From: Delphinapterus leucas
Taxonomy: Eukaryota > Chordata > Mammalia > Artiodactyla > Monodontidae
Length of the DNA: 64,000 nt
Reading direction: 5' to 3'
Assembly: GCF_002288925.2 (NCBI RefSeq)
Contig: NW_022097993.1
Span: 10,850,604 to 10,914,603, forward strand
The translations under genes were made by a program, and so were the position numbers. Of the stretch, positions 47,702 to 59,880 are shown piece after piece. Positions within the stretch are counted from its first letter, which is position 1, and the number at the start of each line of letters is the position of its first letter. Under the pieces are notes generated by a model, which worked only from the letters and a program-made list of their open reading frames with translations, ran no database searches and was not told the DNA's origin.

Positions 47702-47969
47702 CAGGGGTCCCCAACCCCTGGGCCGCAGGCCGTACCGGTCCGCAGCCTGTTAAGGAACCGGGCCATAGAGCAGGAGGTGAGCGGCAGGCAGGCGAATGAA
47801 GCTTCACCTGCCGCTCCCCGGCGCTTCCCCCCCCCCCACCCCCGGCGCTCCCCACCGTCGCTCGCATTACCGCCTGATCCATCCCTCCCCTCCGCCCCCG
47901 GCCGCCGGCATTGGAAAAGTTGTCTTCCACGAAACCAGTCCCTGGTGCCGAAAAGGTTGGGGACCGCTG
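47702..47969. mobile_element. Complete non-autonomous hAT element
   Basis: The termini CAGGGGTCCCCAACC and GGTTGGGGACCGCTG are 15-bp inverted repeats with one mismatch. The perfect 8-bp duplication ATCTAGGG flanks it (47694-47701 and 47970-47977) and fits the hAT target preference. It is GC- and CpG-rich, has no transposase, and contains a C-run near 47827-47845. The sequence matches a known mammalian hAT family whose name I cannot give with certainty. Frames across it on both strands are not genes. Confidence 0.95.
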
Positions 47970-47977
47970 ATCTAGGG

Positions 47978-49600
47978 GTAAATGGTGTGCCTGGCACCAA
48001 ACTCAGAGGAATGAATGTTCCTGGAATGACCCAACAACTGGTCATGAGAAAAATGTGAAAATGACAGCCATCCCCACCTCCAAATGAAGGAGCAAATCAT
48101 AAAAGACTAGAAATGACCAATAGCGTATTAAAAATGTTCGATTTAAGAGTGTCAAAAAATGCAGTATAAAAGTGTGACACCGCCTGCATCAACCCCATTT
48201 ACTGAAACTTCTCAAGAACACGAATGCCCAGGGACAGGCTGGGGGCCCGCTGGCGGGCAGACTTCCCCTGCAGCGCTCCCAGGGGCGCCTTCCACAGCCG
48301 AGATCTGCTCTCAGGAAGCTCTGCGCTCACACAAAGCTCTGGCGCAGGGCTGTCTGCAGCCACAGGAGTTAGAAAGTAAGTACCCGTCCCTGAGGGGACA
48401 TATCAGTTTAAACTACTTTTGAATTATCGATACTCTTAAGACACTTACCATTAGCAAGTATTCTGTGCGGAGGACACCCTCAAACCTCCTTCAGCACCCC
48501 CTGCCGTCACTCTCGGCGAGACTTCACCTAGCTGACCCCTCACCCTGCAGACCCCCTCACTCTCGCTCCTCCCCAACGCTTCCACGTCCGTCCCGACCTT
48601 CTTCTCCCGTCCAGAGCTAACCACGTCCCGCCGGCAACTAGTCTTGTGTTCACGTGTTAACTATGTACGCCACGCTTCCTTCTTGGAGAGCTTGCCCATT
48701 CTTGGCCTTGGAGAAGGAACACCACCTGCTGTTCCTGCAGCCCCCCTTATGACCAAAAGAAAGAGACAACCGCCTACAGGAAGCCAAAGAGCAGGTCAGA
48801 CAGACTCAGGAGCTGCTGAGGCACAGGCAAACAAACGAACAAGGCAGGCAAGTGGTGAGGAAAGGGGAAGCAGGCAAGGGGAGCCACGCCCCAGGGGCCC
48901 AGAGGTGCAGAGCCACAAAACTGGCTGCCCGGGGACCTTCTAACTTCCCAGGTCAGGCTGTGGATGTTCTTCTGCTCACTCTGAAACCAGCTAAGACAGG
49001 GCCATGGGGACAATATTGATCTGTTCACATAACCGCCCAACCCCTCCCGATTTCTGGGGTGCCAGAGGACGGAAAGCTCAAAAAGCTCTACTTCTCAGAC
49101 TCCTTTGTAGTTAGACTTCCAAATGAGAATTAGTTTCTACCAACTGGATGCACTCATGCAGTACTTGAAAGCAGAAGTGAGGTAGAGACTATCTTCCTGC
49201 CTTTCTGGCTGTTTTCTGCAAGAAAACCGCAAGGTAGAATGTCTAGTCTCCAGCTGAGTCTTGGGTGAGAAGCAGCGGTTCTGAGGGATGACGGGAACAC
49301 CCCACATTCCAGTACCGGCTTGTAAGGGTACCAGGGCAGCTGCAGCTTTCTAGTCCCAGGGTCACAGCTAACTTGGGTCTTTCTCACATTGAGCAGTCCA
49401 GGGACAGCCTTTGGGCTGGCGGCTCCCTGGCAGGTCAGCCCTTCTGTGATCTGGGACTGGCTCTTCCACCCCTCCTAGGCCTTTCACAAGCACCTAATTT
49501 CCTATAGTAAAGCATTTCTGCCAACACACCCGGAGTGTTCTGTTTTCAGAGCTGAAGCCCTACTAAAACAACCTCAACTTGTTTACATACGAAAAGAATA
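47978..49600. other. Non-coding DNA, moderately GC-rich
   Basis: No exon recognised. The stretch 48490-48640 is pyrimidine-rich. About 49085-49300 ('ttctcagactcctttgtagt', 'aggtagagactatcttcctg') resembles the old LTR-like repeat at 30.64 kb. Frames here lack domains. Confidence 0.45.
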
Positions 49601-49630
49601 TATGATTCTAGTATTCAAAACCAGTGGCTT

Positions 49631-49819
49631 GGGCTTCCCTGGTGGCGCAGTGGTTGAGAGTCCGCCTGCCGATGCAGGGGACACGGGTTTGTGCCCCGGT
49701 CTGGGAAAATCCCACATGCCTTGGAGCGGCTGGGCCCGTGAGCCATGGCCGCTGAGCCTGCCCGTCCGGAGCCTGTGCTCTGCAACAGGAGAGGCCCGCA
49801 TACCGCAAAAAAAAAAAAA
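49631..49819 (+). mobile_element. Short CHR-type SINE (class A), internal deletion
   Basis: It lacks 'cacaacagtgagagg' between 'gagaggc' and 'ccgcata', a deletion between two 'gagaggc' words. The duplication CAGTGGCTT is at 49622-49630 and 49820-49828. A13 tail. Confidence 0.95.
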
Positions 49820-50099
49820 CAGTGGCTTTTATAAATCTGACTAAACAAAGTTTTACATCAGCTAAAAAAGAAAAAGTTAGAAAAAGAAAAATATTGAGTG
49901 AGGTCTTATTTTCCAGAAAGAGAATCACCAAAGTCACAGAGACCCTCATCAAACACTTAATATACTGCATGAAATACTTCCAAGAACCACTGAGATAAAT
50001 CAGCTTTTCAGATACTGCTTGTATCGTGGTTATTCAGTTTTCATAAATAACGTCTTAAACTGGCAGCACACGTTGTTCTCGTGCCGAACAAGCTCCCCC

Positions 50100-50830
50100 T
50101 CATCGGACATTTATTCATTCAACAAATATTTACCAAGCACGACAAAAATCCCTGACTTCCTACACCCTAGAAAGGGAGACAAATATTAAACAAAATTAAG
50201 TACACAATGAGTGAGGACCTAACCTAACCTAGAAGCAGAGGCCAGGCCATGTGCACATCTGGAAGCACACTCCAGGGAGAGAGAACATCAAGTGAGAAGG
50301 CGCGGCAACAGAAGCCTGGTTAGTAAGTAAGTTCAGGGGCAGGGAGGGCGGTGTGGACTGCTCTAAGGGCTTTGGCTTTTTACTCTGACAGACAAAAATA
50401 ATGGAGGGTTTCCGGTACAGCAATGACATGATCTGACTACCTAACCTGACTTTTTAAAGATCATTCTGGCAGCTGGGTTAGAACCGGCCACAGAGGCAAG
50501 AATAAAGCTGGGAGACCAATTGGGAGACTATTGCAGTTCACATGGGGAAAATTCCAAAGTTTGGGGGCTGAGCAAAAGGGCACAGTAAGATGGGGAAGAC
50601 TGTCCAAGGAGCAGGCCTGGAGGAGGAAGATGAAGAATTAAGTTAAGCCATGTTAATTTCGAGCCGCTGGATGAACAACGCACGAAGTTGGATATATGAG
50701 TATGGAGTTCTGGGATGAGATCAAGTCTTTAGTCTGAAGATATGTATCAGGAAGTCATCCACTCACAGTCGATAATTAAAAGCAAGAGACTGTATGAGAC
50801 TGGCAAGGAAGAGAATACAAACAGAAGCGA
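50100..50830 (+). repeat. Old mammal-wide repeat, near-full length
   Basis: 'tattcattcaacaaatattt', 'aagggctttggctttttact', 'caatgacatgatctgactac', 'agatcattctggcagctggg' and 'gactattgcagttcacatgg' follow the order of a long old dispersed repeat. Non-coding remnant, family not named. Confidence 0.6.
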
Positions 50831-50854
50831 AGAGATTCAAGAACTGAGTCCTGT

Positions 50855-50867
50855 GGGGGGGGGGGGG
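50855..50867. repeat. G13 homopolymer
   Basis: Thirteen consecutive G residues at the end of the old repeat. Length is uncertain in most assemblies. Confidence 0.9.
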
Positions 50868-51092
50868 CAAGCCTCCCTCTTCTTCTGATCAAACAAACAA
50901 CAACAATGCTCAATGCTCTTTTACTTAGGTTAACTCTAGTTCCTTTTCTATCCCCTACGATGGAAAGTCTTAAATACAGACAGCTCTGGGGTCAGGATTC
51001 ATTAGCGCCTTATACAACGTCAATTTGTATGGCAATGAGCAGCCATGCCTTACGCACAAGAGGTGCTCAGAAAATACATGTGAAATGAGTAC

Positions 51093-51298
51093 TTTTTTTA
51101 ATACATCTCTATTGGAGTATAATTGCGTCACAATACTGTGTTAGTTTCTGTTGTGCAACAAAGAGAACCAGCCATATGCATACATATATCCCCATATCCC
51201 CTCCCTCTTGCGTCTCCCTCCCACCCTCCCTATCCCACCCCTCTAGGTGGTCACAAAGCACTGAGCGGATCTCCCTGTGCTATGCGGCTGCTTCCCAA
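51093..51298 (-). mobile_element. 5'-truncated L1 3' end
   Basis: A T-run (A-tail) is followed by 'ttggagtataattgcgtcac', 'agaaccagccatatgcatac' and 'ctctaggtggtcacaaagca'. It is the same L1 3' UTR type as the insertion at 43.15 kb, in inverse orientation. Confidence 0.9.
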
Positions 51299-51304
51299 TA
51301 CTTC

Positions 51305-51880
51305 TTTAAGTAACCCCTGGATAAAATATAAGTTAGGGATCAGCATTAGAGGTTCTGGTGTATTTTCATGGTTTGTTGCCATTCATTGTGTTCTTAAAAA
51401 ACAGGATAAGGAAGAAGAGAAATTAGTACCACACTCATCACTACATTTTCAAACACTTTCTTAACAACAGCTAGTCAGTACGTAAACAGCTCCATGATAA
51501 TCCTTTTTCTGATCCAGCATCCTCAAATGAGTAGGGTCTACCATAAAGAGCCAACAGCTAATTTATTTACTCCCTAATCACTGTCTTTGTAATAATAGTT
51601 TATTTGAAGGGTTTTTTTTTAACTTCTTTTGTTCTCTTGGTATGTTTACACAGACTCCCAGCATGTTCAGAATAGTTGATAGGATGTTGAAAAACAGTCA
51701 TTCGGTATGAGATTACATAAATGTCCAGATACATACTGTCAGTCAAGACTAGATGACTAATATAGTCTTCTAACTGAAGAGGAAAAAAATGCACAGCAAG
51801 GTGAACTGAACATTTTTTAAGTCCAGAAGGGTCCTCCTTATTTGCTGATGGCTTGTTTGAGTTTATTCCTTAGGCACAAA
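51305..51880. other. Non-coding DNA
   Basis: Nothing recognised. Frames are short. Confidence 0.45.
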
Positions 51881-51889
51881 AACTAGAAA

Positions 51890-52110
51890 TTTTTCCTATC
51901 TTTTATTATCAAAATTTTTCAAATACAGAAATACATAAAGAATAGTATAGTGAACACCCACATACCCACTGCCCAGATTCAACAATTGTTAATATTTTGC
52001 CATCTTCATCTTTTGTGTGTGTTGAAGCTTCTTAAAGTAATTTCAGGCAAAAGACATCACCCCCCTAAATACTTCAGTATGAAGCTTTAAAAAATATGTT
52101 TTTTCCCCAT
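51890..52110 (+). repeat. Old mammalian repeat (L1M-type likely)
   Basis: 'gtatagtgaacacccacata', 'cagattcaacaattgttaat' and 'cccctaaatacttcagtatg' are typical of an old dispersed L1-like 3' sequence. Family uncertain. Confidence 0.5.
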
Positions 52111-53020
52111 AACCACAATTACCACACCTACCAAATTAACAGTAAGTTCTCAATGTCCTCTAATACTCAGTACATATTCTACTTCCCAAAAATGTGCCTA
52201 CAAAAAAATTTTTTTTGTAAAGGACTTTTTCAAAAAGTATAGTGCCTTTTAACTTTGAAGAGCCCCACTCCCAACTTTTTCCTTACCACTGACTTGGTAA
52301 AGAGATGTTAAACCCAGGCTTAACATAAATAACAATTACAACCTCTACTTTAAATATTTTCAGGGGACACATACATATATGAAATGTCTTCTGATCAGTA
52401 TAATGCTCCTTACTTTGTGTGAATTCTAAAAGTAACTTGAAAATAAATATTCAAGGTGTACCATAAAGATTAAAGCTCAGCTGAGTGGTACTGGTCTAAA
52501 GATCTGTTACTCAGCTGTGGTGGATCAGTAAGTATTGTTTGGGACTGATACTCTCCCTCTATAAAAACTTTTAGACTAAAGGAATTTAGTACAGATCTGA
52601 TGTGAATAAATAAGCTTATTCAATCTGAACATATAGTAACTTTAGCCGTTACATACTAAGTAATATATACATGTGTTTTATACATTCGTTTAAACATATG
52701 AAAATATTTTTCCAGGTTTTTCCAATTACATTTATATCTCACAAGGTGTGGGCTGCAGACTATCACCATACTTCGAATACCTGATAACAGTTTTACTATG
52801 AAATTTAAGAACCTCAACGATTTTTTTGCCTTCTAGTGTGCCTTGTAGCTTTTACCTGACGGCCGGACATGCCCTCCCGGGTAAAAGAAACTGCTGTAAA
52901 TAGGACTCAGCAATGTGGTGGTGAGGGGCTGGCGAGTGGAGCGTGCTATAGCCCTGTGACTAGGTTTCAGTTTGCCAGTGAGTCTCTGCCTCTGTACTGG
53001 GAACGTCACAAACCTTCTCC
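52111..53020. other. Non-coding DNA
   Basis: AT-rich until about 52850, then mixed. No gene seen. Confidence 0.45.
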
Positions 53021-53025
53021 GTTTC

Positions 53026-53066
53026 TTCCCCCACCCCACCCCCACCCCCGCCCCGCCCCGCCCCCT
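53026..53066. repeat. C-rich CCCCA/CCCCG tract
   Basis: Runs of C4-C5 separated by A or G, including three consecutive CCCCG units. The minus strand has many G-runs (quadruplex-prone) and GC-box-like words. The local CpG density is not enough to call an island. Confidence 0.85.
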
Positions 53067-53069
53067 TCC

Positions 53070-54895
53070 TTCTGGAGGACAGGACGGCTAGATTAGGCAG
53101 GAGTTGGGACTTCCCTTCTATCACTCGAAAGGCTAGAGCTGCCTGGAGTTAGGTACTTCCTCCCCGGGGTCAGTTAAGCTCTATTTAAATAGTTTCTCCC
53201 GAGGGCCTATCTTGCTAAAAAGAACAGAATGCTCTGGTGCATTTCAAAATGGTTCCTTCTCCCCTCCTCCTGCCAGAAGCACTAGGAGCTTTTCTCCGGC
53301 ATGCACTGCGCTGAGCCCCTTGAGGTTGAGCTCACAGACATATGTGGCCCTCCTGAGTCCCCCCAGGGGGAGCCTCCAGCAATTCATCTATTGCAGTTTG
53401 CGTTTTCCCAGCTCAGTACTGGTTCCCAGAGTTGTGATGGAAGTTGTGATTCTCTGTATTCACCTGTCTCTGCAATCTGGGGGACAGCAGCTTGCCCTGC
53501 GACCTCATTTTTCTGATAGACCTAAGAAGAGCTGTTGATTGTTCAGCCTGCTCAGCTTTTCCTTGTTGTTAGGACGGAGCGACACCTGAACCTCCTTCCA
53601 GTCTCGAAGCCACACCCAAATCCAGAAGTCCCCTCCACTATTTTTTGAAAACTAGAAAAACATTTATTTTAGGTAAAAACCACTCACTGTTTCCTGTTGT
53701 TTACAGGCATACTTTAACAAATAAGTTAAAAACAATCAGAAGTGTAACTGCCTAAATGTGGGACAAGAGATAAAGCCCAATGAAGAAGGCAACCACCTGA
53801 TAGCCTTGTCTTATCTACGGAAGTGAAACCGCTGTCTCCACTAAAAAATTCCAAATAACTAATTTTCAGTCAATAATGATAGAGAAAACTGCTTCTGTAC
53901 AATAGTTGAGCACAATTTCCACAGGGAAAAATTATTTATTTGAATGTGACAATACGGGGGAAGTAATAGCAGCAACAGACTAGTGACCTTTACATATAAA
54001 AATAATAATTTAATGGAAACAGAAGAGGAAACCACATTACAAAGAAGAGAAAGTATCTGTATCAAATATTTCAATAGAATTTATCTTTTTCTTTTACTTC
54101 CTATAATAACCACATCAAAAAGTTAACCCTTCTGAAATAATCAATTACATCTATACAAGTTAAAATAAATACAATTCAGAAAATTTTCACAACAATAAAA
54201 CTTAGCCAAAATCAGGAGGAAGAAGCAATTTTCTTACATCTGAAACCTTGGACAATTCTCTTAAAACGTAATTGGGAGGAAAAAGAAAGCAAAAAGTATT
54301 TTTTCCTTTATTTTTAAAATTCAGCTATAAAGGGCACTTTAAAACTGTGCGTCTATGACAATCTCTTCAGCATTTATATCAATATGTTAACAAGACTGCC
54401 ATGTCTTTTTAAATGTGTGTTGCAAAATGTCTCCCTCTGGCACCCAAGCTTTCTTTCCCACATCTGAACTACTCTGAAATCCTTCCAGGTGGGAACAGAG
54501 AGCATCAGTACAGTTTTCTTACTGAATTATGAAATAAAATACGATGAAATGAGATACAATAAAACAAAATATGAAATGAAACAAATACAGATTGTCAACC
54601 TTCCTACCACTAGATTACAATCCCCCCCCCACTCCTTCCCCTGGAAACCAGGAGCCCTTTAAGCCTCGCCTCAGGGGGCTCCAAGGAAGCTTAGCCCACC
54701 TTCCTTCCTCCTGCAGGTCCTAGGAAGGATCCAGCAGGTGGGCACAAGAAGTCAGCAGGAAGCAGACATGGAAAGGGCTCCAGCAGGGCATCTGAAGTGG
54801 TTAAAGCAGTTTCTTAAAATCCCTCATGGTCTACTCCAGCACACCAAGACAAACATCTCACATGAGAAGCAGCACAACGGCCTGGAGGGTCTCGT
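53070..54895. other. Non-coding DNA
   Basis: No supported exon. The overlapping plus frames at 53212-53538 have no recognisable domain. An A-rich imperfect repeat is seen at about 54530-54590. Confidence 0.45.
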
Positions 54896-54899
54896 CAGA

Positions 54900-55040
54900 G
54901 TTCAGTCAGAATCCTGGCACCAAAGCAACTCTGACCAAGTTAAAGTCTCAGGGTTCCCATCTCTAATGTGGGAATTCTTATGCCCTTGGGATTGCTGTGG
55001 AATCGCACGAAGTACTTCTATGAAAGCAGGAAAAGACTCT
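54900..55040 (+). repeat. MIR-like remnant
   Basis: 'caactctgaccaagttaaag', 'cccatctctaatgtgggaat' and 'tcgcacgaagtacttctatg' follow the MIR order. Confidence 0.6.
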
Positions 55041-55044
55041 GTTC

Positions 55045-56735
55045 ATGGGAGAGAGAACTGACATGGCTAAGTGCTCTGGTCAAGCACAGTAACAGCACAA
55101 TTTTGCACCTCGAGAGAAGGTACCGTGTTTGATTCCTCTTTAAATACCTAGTAAAATGGATGTGGTTGAAGTGTTCAGTGAAGTTGTACACAGGACTGCA
55201 CGTGCTTTCTCTTTATCTTCAAAACTCACTCTGGCAGACAACAGATCTCTTAATCTCTTAAGAATTAAGAGATTTCAGGAACCTGACTTTAATTACACAC
55301 ATTTCAGTTTATCTCCAATCACACTCCCTTCTCTGCTGTTCAAAAAGCAAGGTTGTGGATTCACATCCAACATTTACTACTTATATATATCAGACTCTGT
55401 ATAAATGCTTCATATGCATTATATCATGCAAAAACCATCATGGATAATCCTATCAACTTATCAACATGTTTATTAAGATTATACAAGCTTAATATGAAAA
55501 TGGTATACAGGAAACATCACCATCAAGGAGAAACAATTGAGGAATATCCACCTATGCCCCACTCACCATTAGGAACGTGATATTTAACTTTAAGTAGAAC
55601 AGTTTAAAATGCAGAAATTTTCCCTCTTCTTTCCTTTAATGAAAGTCTAACTCTTCTAACATACTGAGATTTTAGTTTTCATAAGAATAACTATCCAGGG
55701 TTACAGACATAAAATCATACACACTGTTCTTTGAGGGGGTGTAAAGCACAGTTGAGGCTGATTTTGGAATCTAACCACCTATGTAAGACGTGACTTCTTC
55801 ACACTCTTAAGACTGGCAGGTACAGCTCCCTATCATCAAGGTCATGCCCCATGGTCTGCCATCAAATGTAATGCACAATTCTGTTCGGAGATATCTATTC
55901 AAATTTATGTCTTACTATCATAAGCCCCGATACTGGAGTGGAGTACGCTATCTCCATTGAGACAAAAAATAGAATTTTACTCAACAGCAGCAAAGAATTA
56001 TTAAGAAAAGCCATAAACTGAAGGAAAACCCCTCTGTGGTTACAAACTCTAGACGCTGAAAGGGCATATTAATAGAACAATAACTTATCGTTGCCGAGTA
56101 CAACAGAAAGCCATTAAAATCAGGGAATCTATGACAGGGGAATTCCTTATATGTACAACCACATAACAAGTAAATTTTAATTTTTTCAACAAATTTCAAG
56201 AAGCTGCAGCAGACACACAACTAATAAAGACACAATCCAACTTAACTACCTTCTGGAGAAGGAAAAGATACGTAGGCACAGACCTGCCTTCAAGTGCTTT
56301 ACTAAGCTGGGAGGGAACCTAAGCAACTGAAGACTCCCAAGGGTCCCAGGCTGCTTATTATGATTTGAATTTCCTTCACATAATGATTTCCAAGTCTTAG
56401 GAAGCGGGCCACTGGTCTCACGACAGATAAATTCCAACAGAATGAAAACACCGTAGAGCTCCTCAGAGTTCACAGTACCAAGTGGCATTCTTTTGGTGAA
56501 TATTATGGCGATCTTATCTATACACTGTATTTGCATTACATCCCTACAGATTATCATAGTGCCTAATAGAAAATCCTGCACCCTAGGGGCACCAAAAAAC
56601 TGACGTTCTAAAGGCACCATAAGGAACTTCAGAGCCGTGTATGAATAACACGACTTCCCAAGAAAAAACAAAAGGTTAAACCAATAATTTCCAAACTATT
56701 TTTAAGTACTCATTAGTATTCTGATAGACCTGAAA
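55045..56735. other. Non-coding DNA
   Basis: About 1.7 kb with no recognised gene or mobile element. The 141-residue minus frame at 56246-56671 shows no domain I know and has no supporting context. Confidence 0.45.
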
Positions 56736-56737
56736 AT

Positions 56738-56880
56738 GGGGGGAGGGGGAGGGGGAAAGGGGAGAGGGAGGGGGAAGGGGAGAGGGAGGGGGAAGGGGAG
56801 AGGGAGGGGGAAGGGGGAGAGGGAGGGGAAGGGGGAGAGGAAAAGGGGGATGGGGAAGGGGGATGGGGAAGGGGGAGGGG
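56738..56880. repeat. G-rich minisatellite
   Basis: An 18-bp unit GGGGAGAGGGAGGGGGAA repeats at least three times exactly, then degenerates, followed by two 13-bp GGGGGATGGGGAA units. The plus strand is nearly pure purine with dense G-runs. Lys/Gly/Arg-rich and Pro-rich frames across it are artefacts. Confidence 0.95.
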
Positions 56881-56931
56881 CACCAATCAAGGATCCTTTA
56901 CCCTTTAAGCCAGGATCAAGGAGACTACTAC

Positions 56932-57137
56932 CGGGCTTCCCTGGTGGCGCAGTGGTTGAGAGTCCACCTGCCGACGCAAGGGACACGGGTTCGTACTCCG
57001 GTCCGGGAAGGTCCCACATGCCGCGGAGCGGCTGGGCCCGTGAGCCAAGGCCGCCGAGCCTGCGCGTCCGGACTCTGTGCTCCGCAACGGGAGAAGCCAC
57101 AACAGTGAGAGGCCCACGTACCGCAAAAAAAAAGAAA
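56932..57137 (+). mobile_element. Short CHR-type SINE (class A)
   Basis: Complete class A copy with several substitutions and an A-rich tail. Flanks GAGACTACTAC (56921-56931) and GAGTACTAC (57138-57146) are a slightly altered duplication. Confidence 0.94.
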
Positions 57138-57724
57138 GAGTACTACTTTTGCAAAATCTTTACTCAGACCATGGAAGAGGAAAATTACTTCAAGAGTGTA
57201 TAAGTTGTACAGACTTTTAAAGTAATTTAGAACCTGCTATATAATCTACAGCAATTGTTATACTGCCAAATGAATAAAACAACATACTGGTACAGCATTT
57301 TACTTTTGAAAAGTAAAATGAGCTACCCTCCCTCACCCCCAATCCCTGACAACCCCTGATCTATTTTCTATAAGTTTTACCTTTCTAGAAGTCCATATAA
57401 TTGGAATCATATATCATGGAGTCTTTTGTGTATGGATTCCTCACTAAGCATAACGTTTTTAAGATCAATCCACATTACTGACTGTATCACTAGTTTGTTT
57501 CTTTATATTGCAAAGTTTTATTTCATTGTATGGATGTACCATAGTATGTTTATGCATTTATCAACTGATGGACATTTGGATTGTTTCCAGTGTTTGGCTA
57601 TTATGAATTAAAGCTGCTATTAACATTCTAGTACAAATTTTTTCTTATTCTAAATAAGAGTCCTTATCAGATATAATATTTTCTGCAGTTTATTATTTTC
57701 TCTTTCATTTTAAAAATGTCCTTT

Positions 57725-58039
57725 TTTTTTTAAGGGAATTCCTTTATTTTTATTATTTATTTATTTATTTATTTTTGGCTGTGTTGGGTCTTTGTTTCTG
57801 TGCGAGGGCTTTCTCTAGTTGCGGCAAGCAGGGGCTGCTCTTCATCGCGGTACGCAGGCCTCTCACTATCGCGGCCTCTCTTGTTGCGGAGCACAGGCTC
57901 CAGATGCGCAGGCTCAGCAGTTGTGGCTCACGGGCCTAGTCGCTCCGCGGCATGTGGGATCTTCCCAGACCAGGGTTCAAACCCGTGTCCCTTGCATTGG
58001 CAGGCAGATTCTCAACCACTGTGCCACCAGGGAAGACCC
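57725..58039 (-). mobile_element. CHR-type SINE, intermediate length (class B)
   Basis: Head at 58039, body as in the other class B copies, long (ttta)n tail near 57745-57775. A rough duplication around 'tgtcctttt'/'tgtctttt' flanks it. Overlapping frames on the plus strand are artefacts. Confidence 0.93.
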
Positions 58040-58390
58040 TAACAGTGTCTTTTGAAAAGCAAAAGTTTTTAATTTTTATGAAGTTCATTTTCTCAATTCT
58101 ATCTTTATGGATTGTGCTTTTGTATCCTATCCAAGAGATCTTTGCCTAACTCAAGATCTCAGCAACTTTTATTACTCCTTTCAAGTTAATTTTCAAGCAC
58201 AGTATGAGTTAAAGGTCGAGGAATATTCTGTCGTTGTATAAAAGATTATCCTCTCCCTACTGAATTTACCTTGGCAATTCTGTTAAAAATCAGCTGACCT
58301 TATATGTGACTCTATTTCTTGACTATTGTGTTCCATTGATCTATGTCTCTCCTTAGACCAATACCACTGTCTTGATTACAGTAGTTTTAT

Positions 58391-58745
58391 ATATATATAT
58401 ATTTTAATTTATTTATTTATTTTTGGCTGTGTTGGGTCTTCGTTGCTGCGTGCGGGCTTTCTCTAGTTGTGGCGGGCGGGGGCAACTCTTCGTTGAGGTG
58501 TGCGGGCTTCTCACTGCAGTGGCTTCTCTTGTTGCGGAGCACGGGCTCTAGGTGCGCGGGCTTCAGTAGTTGTGGCATGTGAGTTCAGTAGTTGTGGCTC
58601 ACGGGCTCTAGAGCGCAAGCTCAGTAGTTGTGGCACAGGGGCTTAGTTGCTCCACGGCATGTGGGATCTTCCCGGACCAGGGCTCGAACCCATGTCCCCT
58701 GCATTGGCAGGCAGATTCTTACCAACTGTGCCACCACGGAAGCCC
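58391..58745 (-). mobile_element. CHR-type SINE, long form
   Basis: Minus-strand long form with a (ttta)n tail. Flanks AGTAGTTTTAT (58380-58390) and AGTAGCTTTAT (58746-58756) differ by one base. Confidence 0.95.
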
Positions 58746-58867
58746 AGTAGCTTTATTAATTGTTGAAGACAGGTTGTGTAAGAAACCCAGTGTTCTTTTG
58801 CTTTTTCAAAATTGTTCAGATTTGGGGGTCTCCTTTGCATTTCATTATAAATTTTAGAATCAACTTA

Positions 58868-59083
58868 TCAATTTCTACCAAAAAAACCTTCTAAGATTTT
58901 TACTGGGATCACATTGAATCTACAGATTAATGTGGAGAGAACTAAAATCTTAAAAAGATTGTGTCTTCTAATCCACAAACATGGTACATCTCTCCATTTC
59001 TTTAGGTATTCTTTAATTTCTCTCAGCAATCTGTGGTAGTTTTCAGCATACAAGTCTTGCATACATTTTGTTAAATTTATCAC
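58868..59083 (-). pseudogene. L1 ORF2p fragment
   Basis: ORF2p is the L1 endonuclease/reverse transcriptase. The minus-strand frame reads QDLYAENYHRLLREIKEYL, then WRDVPCLWIRRHNLFK and RFNVIPVKILEGFF. This corresponds to the region of ORF2p after the reverse-transcriptase core. No catalytic motif is included and the frame is closed on both sides. Confidence 0.85.
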
Positions 59084-59469
59084 TAAGTTTTCATATTTTT
59101 TTACAATTGCAAATGGTAAGTTTTATTTCAACTTACCAACTGTTTGTTGCTGGTATATAGAAACAGTTAATTTTTCTATAATCACCTTGATTCCTGCAAC
59201 CTTGAAAACTCAATTACTGGTCCTAATACCTTTTTTATAAATTTCTAAGGATTTTCTACATAAATGGTCATGTTGCAAAGAGTTCGTTAAATGACTCTTG
59301 TGTGCATATGAGATTTTAAGAATAATTTCTGTGAGAATGGCTAATTTAAACTGTACTCACTTCACCACCCTATGCCCTCTTAAGTACATCCAGAGCAGTA
59401 CCTATTATAAAGATCTAGGTTCAATATACAACTTTATCACAAATTCACTTGTGGTAAGCAGAATAATGG

Positions 59470-59880
59470 CCCCAAAGATGTCCAATACCTGGATCTGTAA
59501 ATATGTCACCTTCCACGGCAAAAGAAACTTTGCAGGAATAATTAAGGACACTGGTGTTCTCCTGAATTATCTAGGTAAAGTCAATGTAATCACAGCAATG
59601 ACGGAAGCAGAGAGGCAGAGAGAAAGGATCTGAAGATGACACCCTGAAGATGGAGGAAAGGCGTGAGGAGGCAAACATCTCAGGTAGCCTCTAGAAGCTG
59701 GAAAAGATAGGAAAACAGATTCTCCCCTACAGCCTCCAGAAGAAACACCTTTAATTTTAGCTCAGTAAGACTCTTTCTGGACTCTAACCTCCAGAACTAT
59801 AAGATGATAACTTTGTGTTGCTTTAAGTCACTAAGTTTGTGATAATTTGTAATATCAGCAACAGGAAATTAACATACCAG
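59470..59880 (+). repeat. LTR-like repeat (MaLR-type likely)
   Basis: 'taatggccccaaagatgtcc', 'ggcaaaagaaactttgcagg', 'agcctctagaagctggaaaa' and 'aagtcactaagtttgtgata' form a well-known mammalian solo-LTR-like pattern in plus orientation. I believe it is of the ERVL-MaLR type, but the subfamily is not certain. No internal genes are present. Confidence 0.6.

Larger units (their letters stand above)
57300..59285 (-). mobile_element. Old L1, minus strand, hosting two SINEs
   Basis: L1 text on the minus strand: 3' UTR-like at 57300-57640 ('ggaatcatatatcatggagt', 'atggatgtaccatagtatgt'), then ORF2-derived sequence up to about 59285. Two SINEs (57725-58039 and 58391-58745) lie inside it. It is 5' truncated and full of stops. 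Confidence 0.88.

Noticed and set aside
53026..53066. C-rich tract as a second CpG island or promoter
   Set aside because: Only about 40 bp, mostly C-runs with few CpGs outside it. More likely a simple repeat.
56246..56671. 141-residue minus-strand frame in single-copy DNA
   Set aside because: No recognisable motif, no splice or promoter context, and the length is possible by chance. Conservation in another mammal would be needed to revive it.
56736..57203. 155-residue Gly/Lys/Arg-rich frame
   Set aside because: It reads a purine minisatellite and then a SINE.
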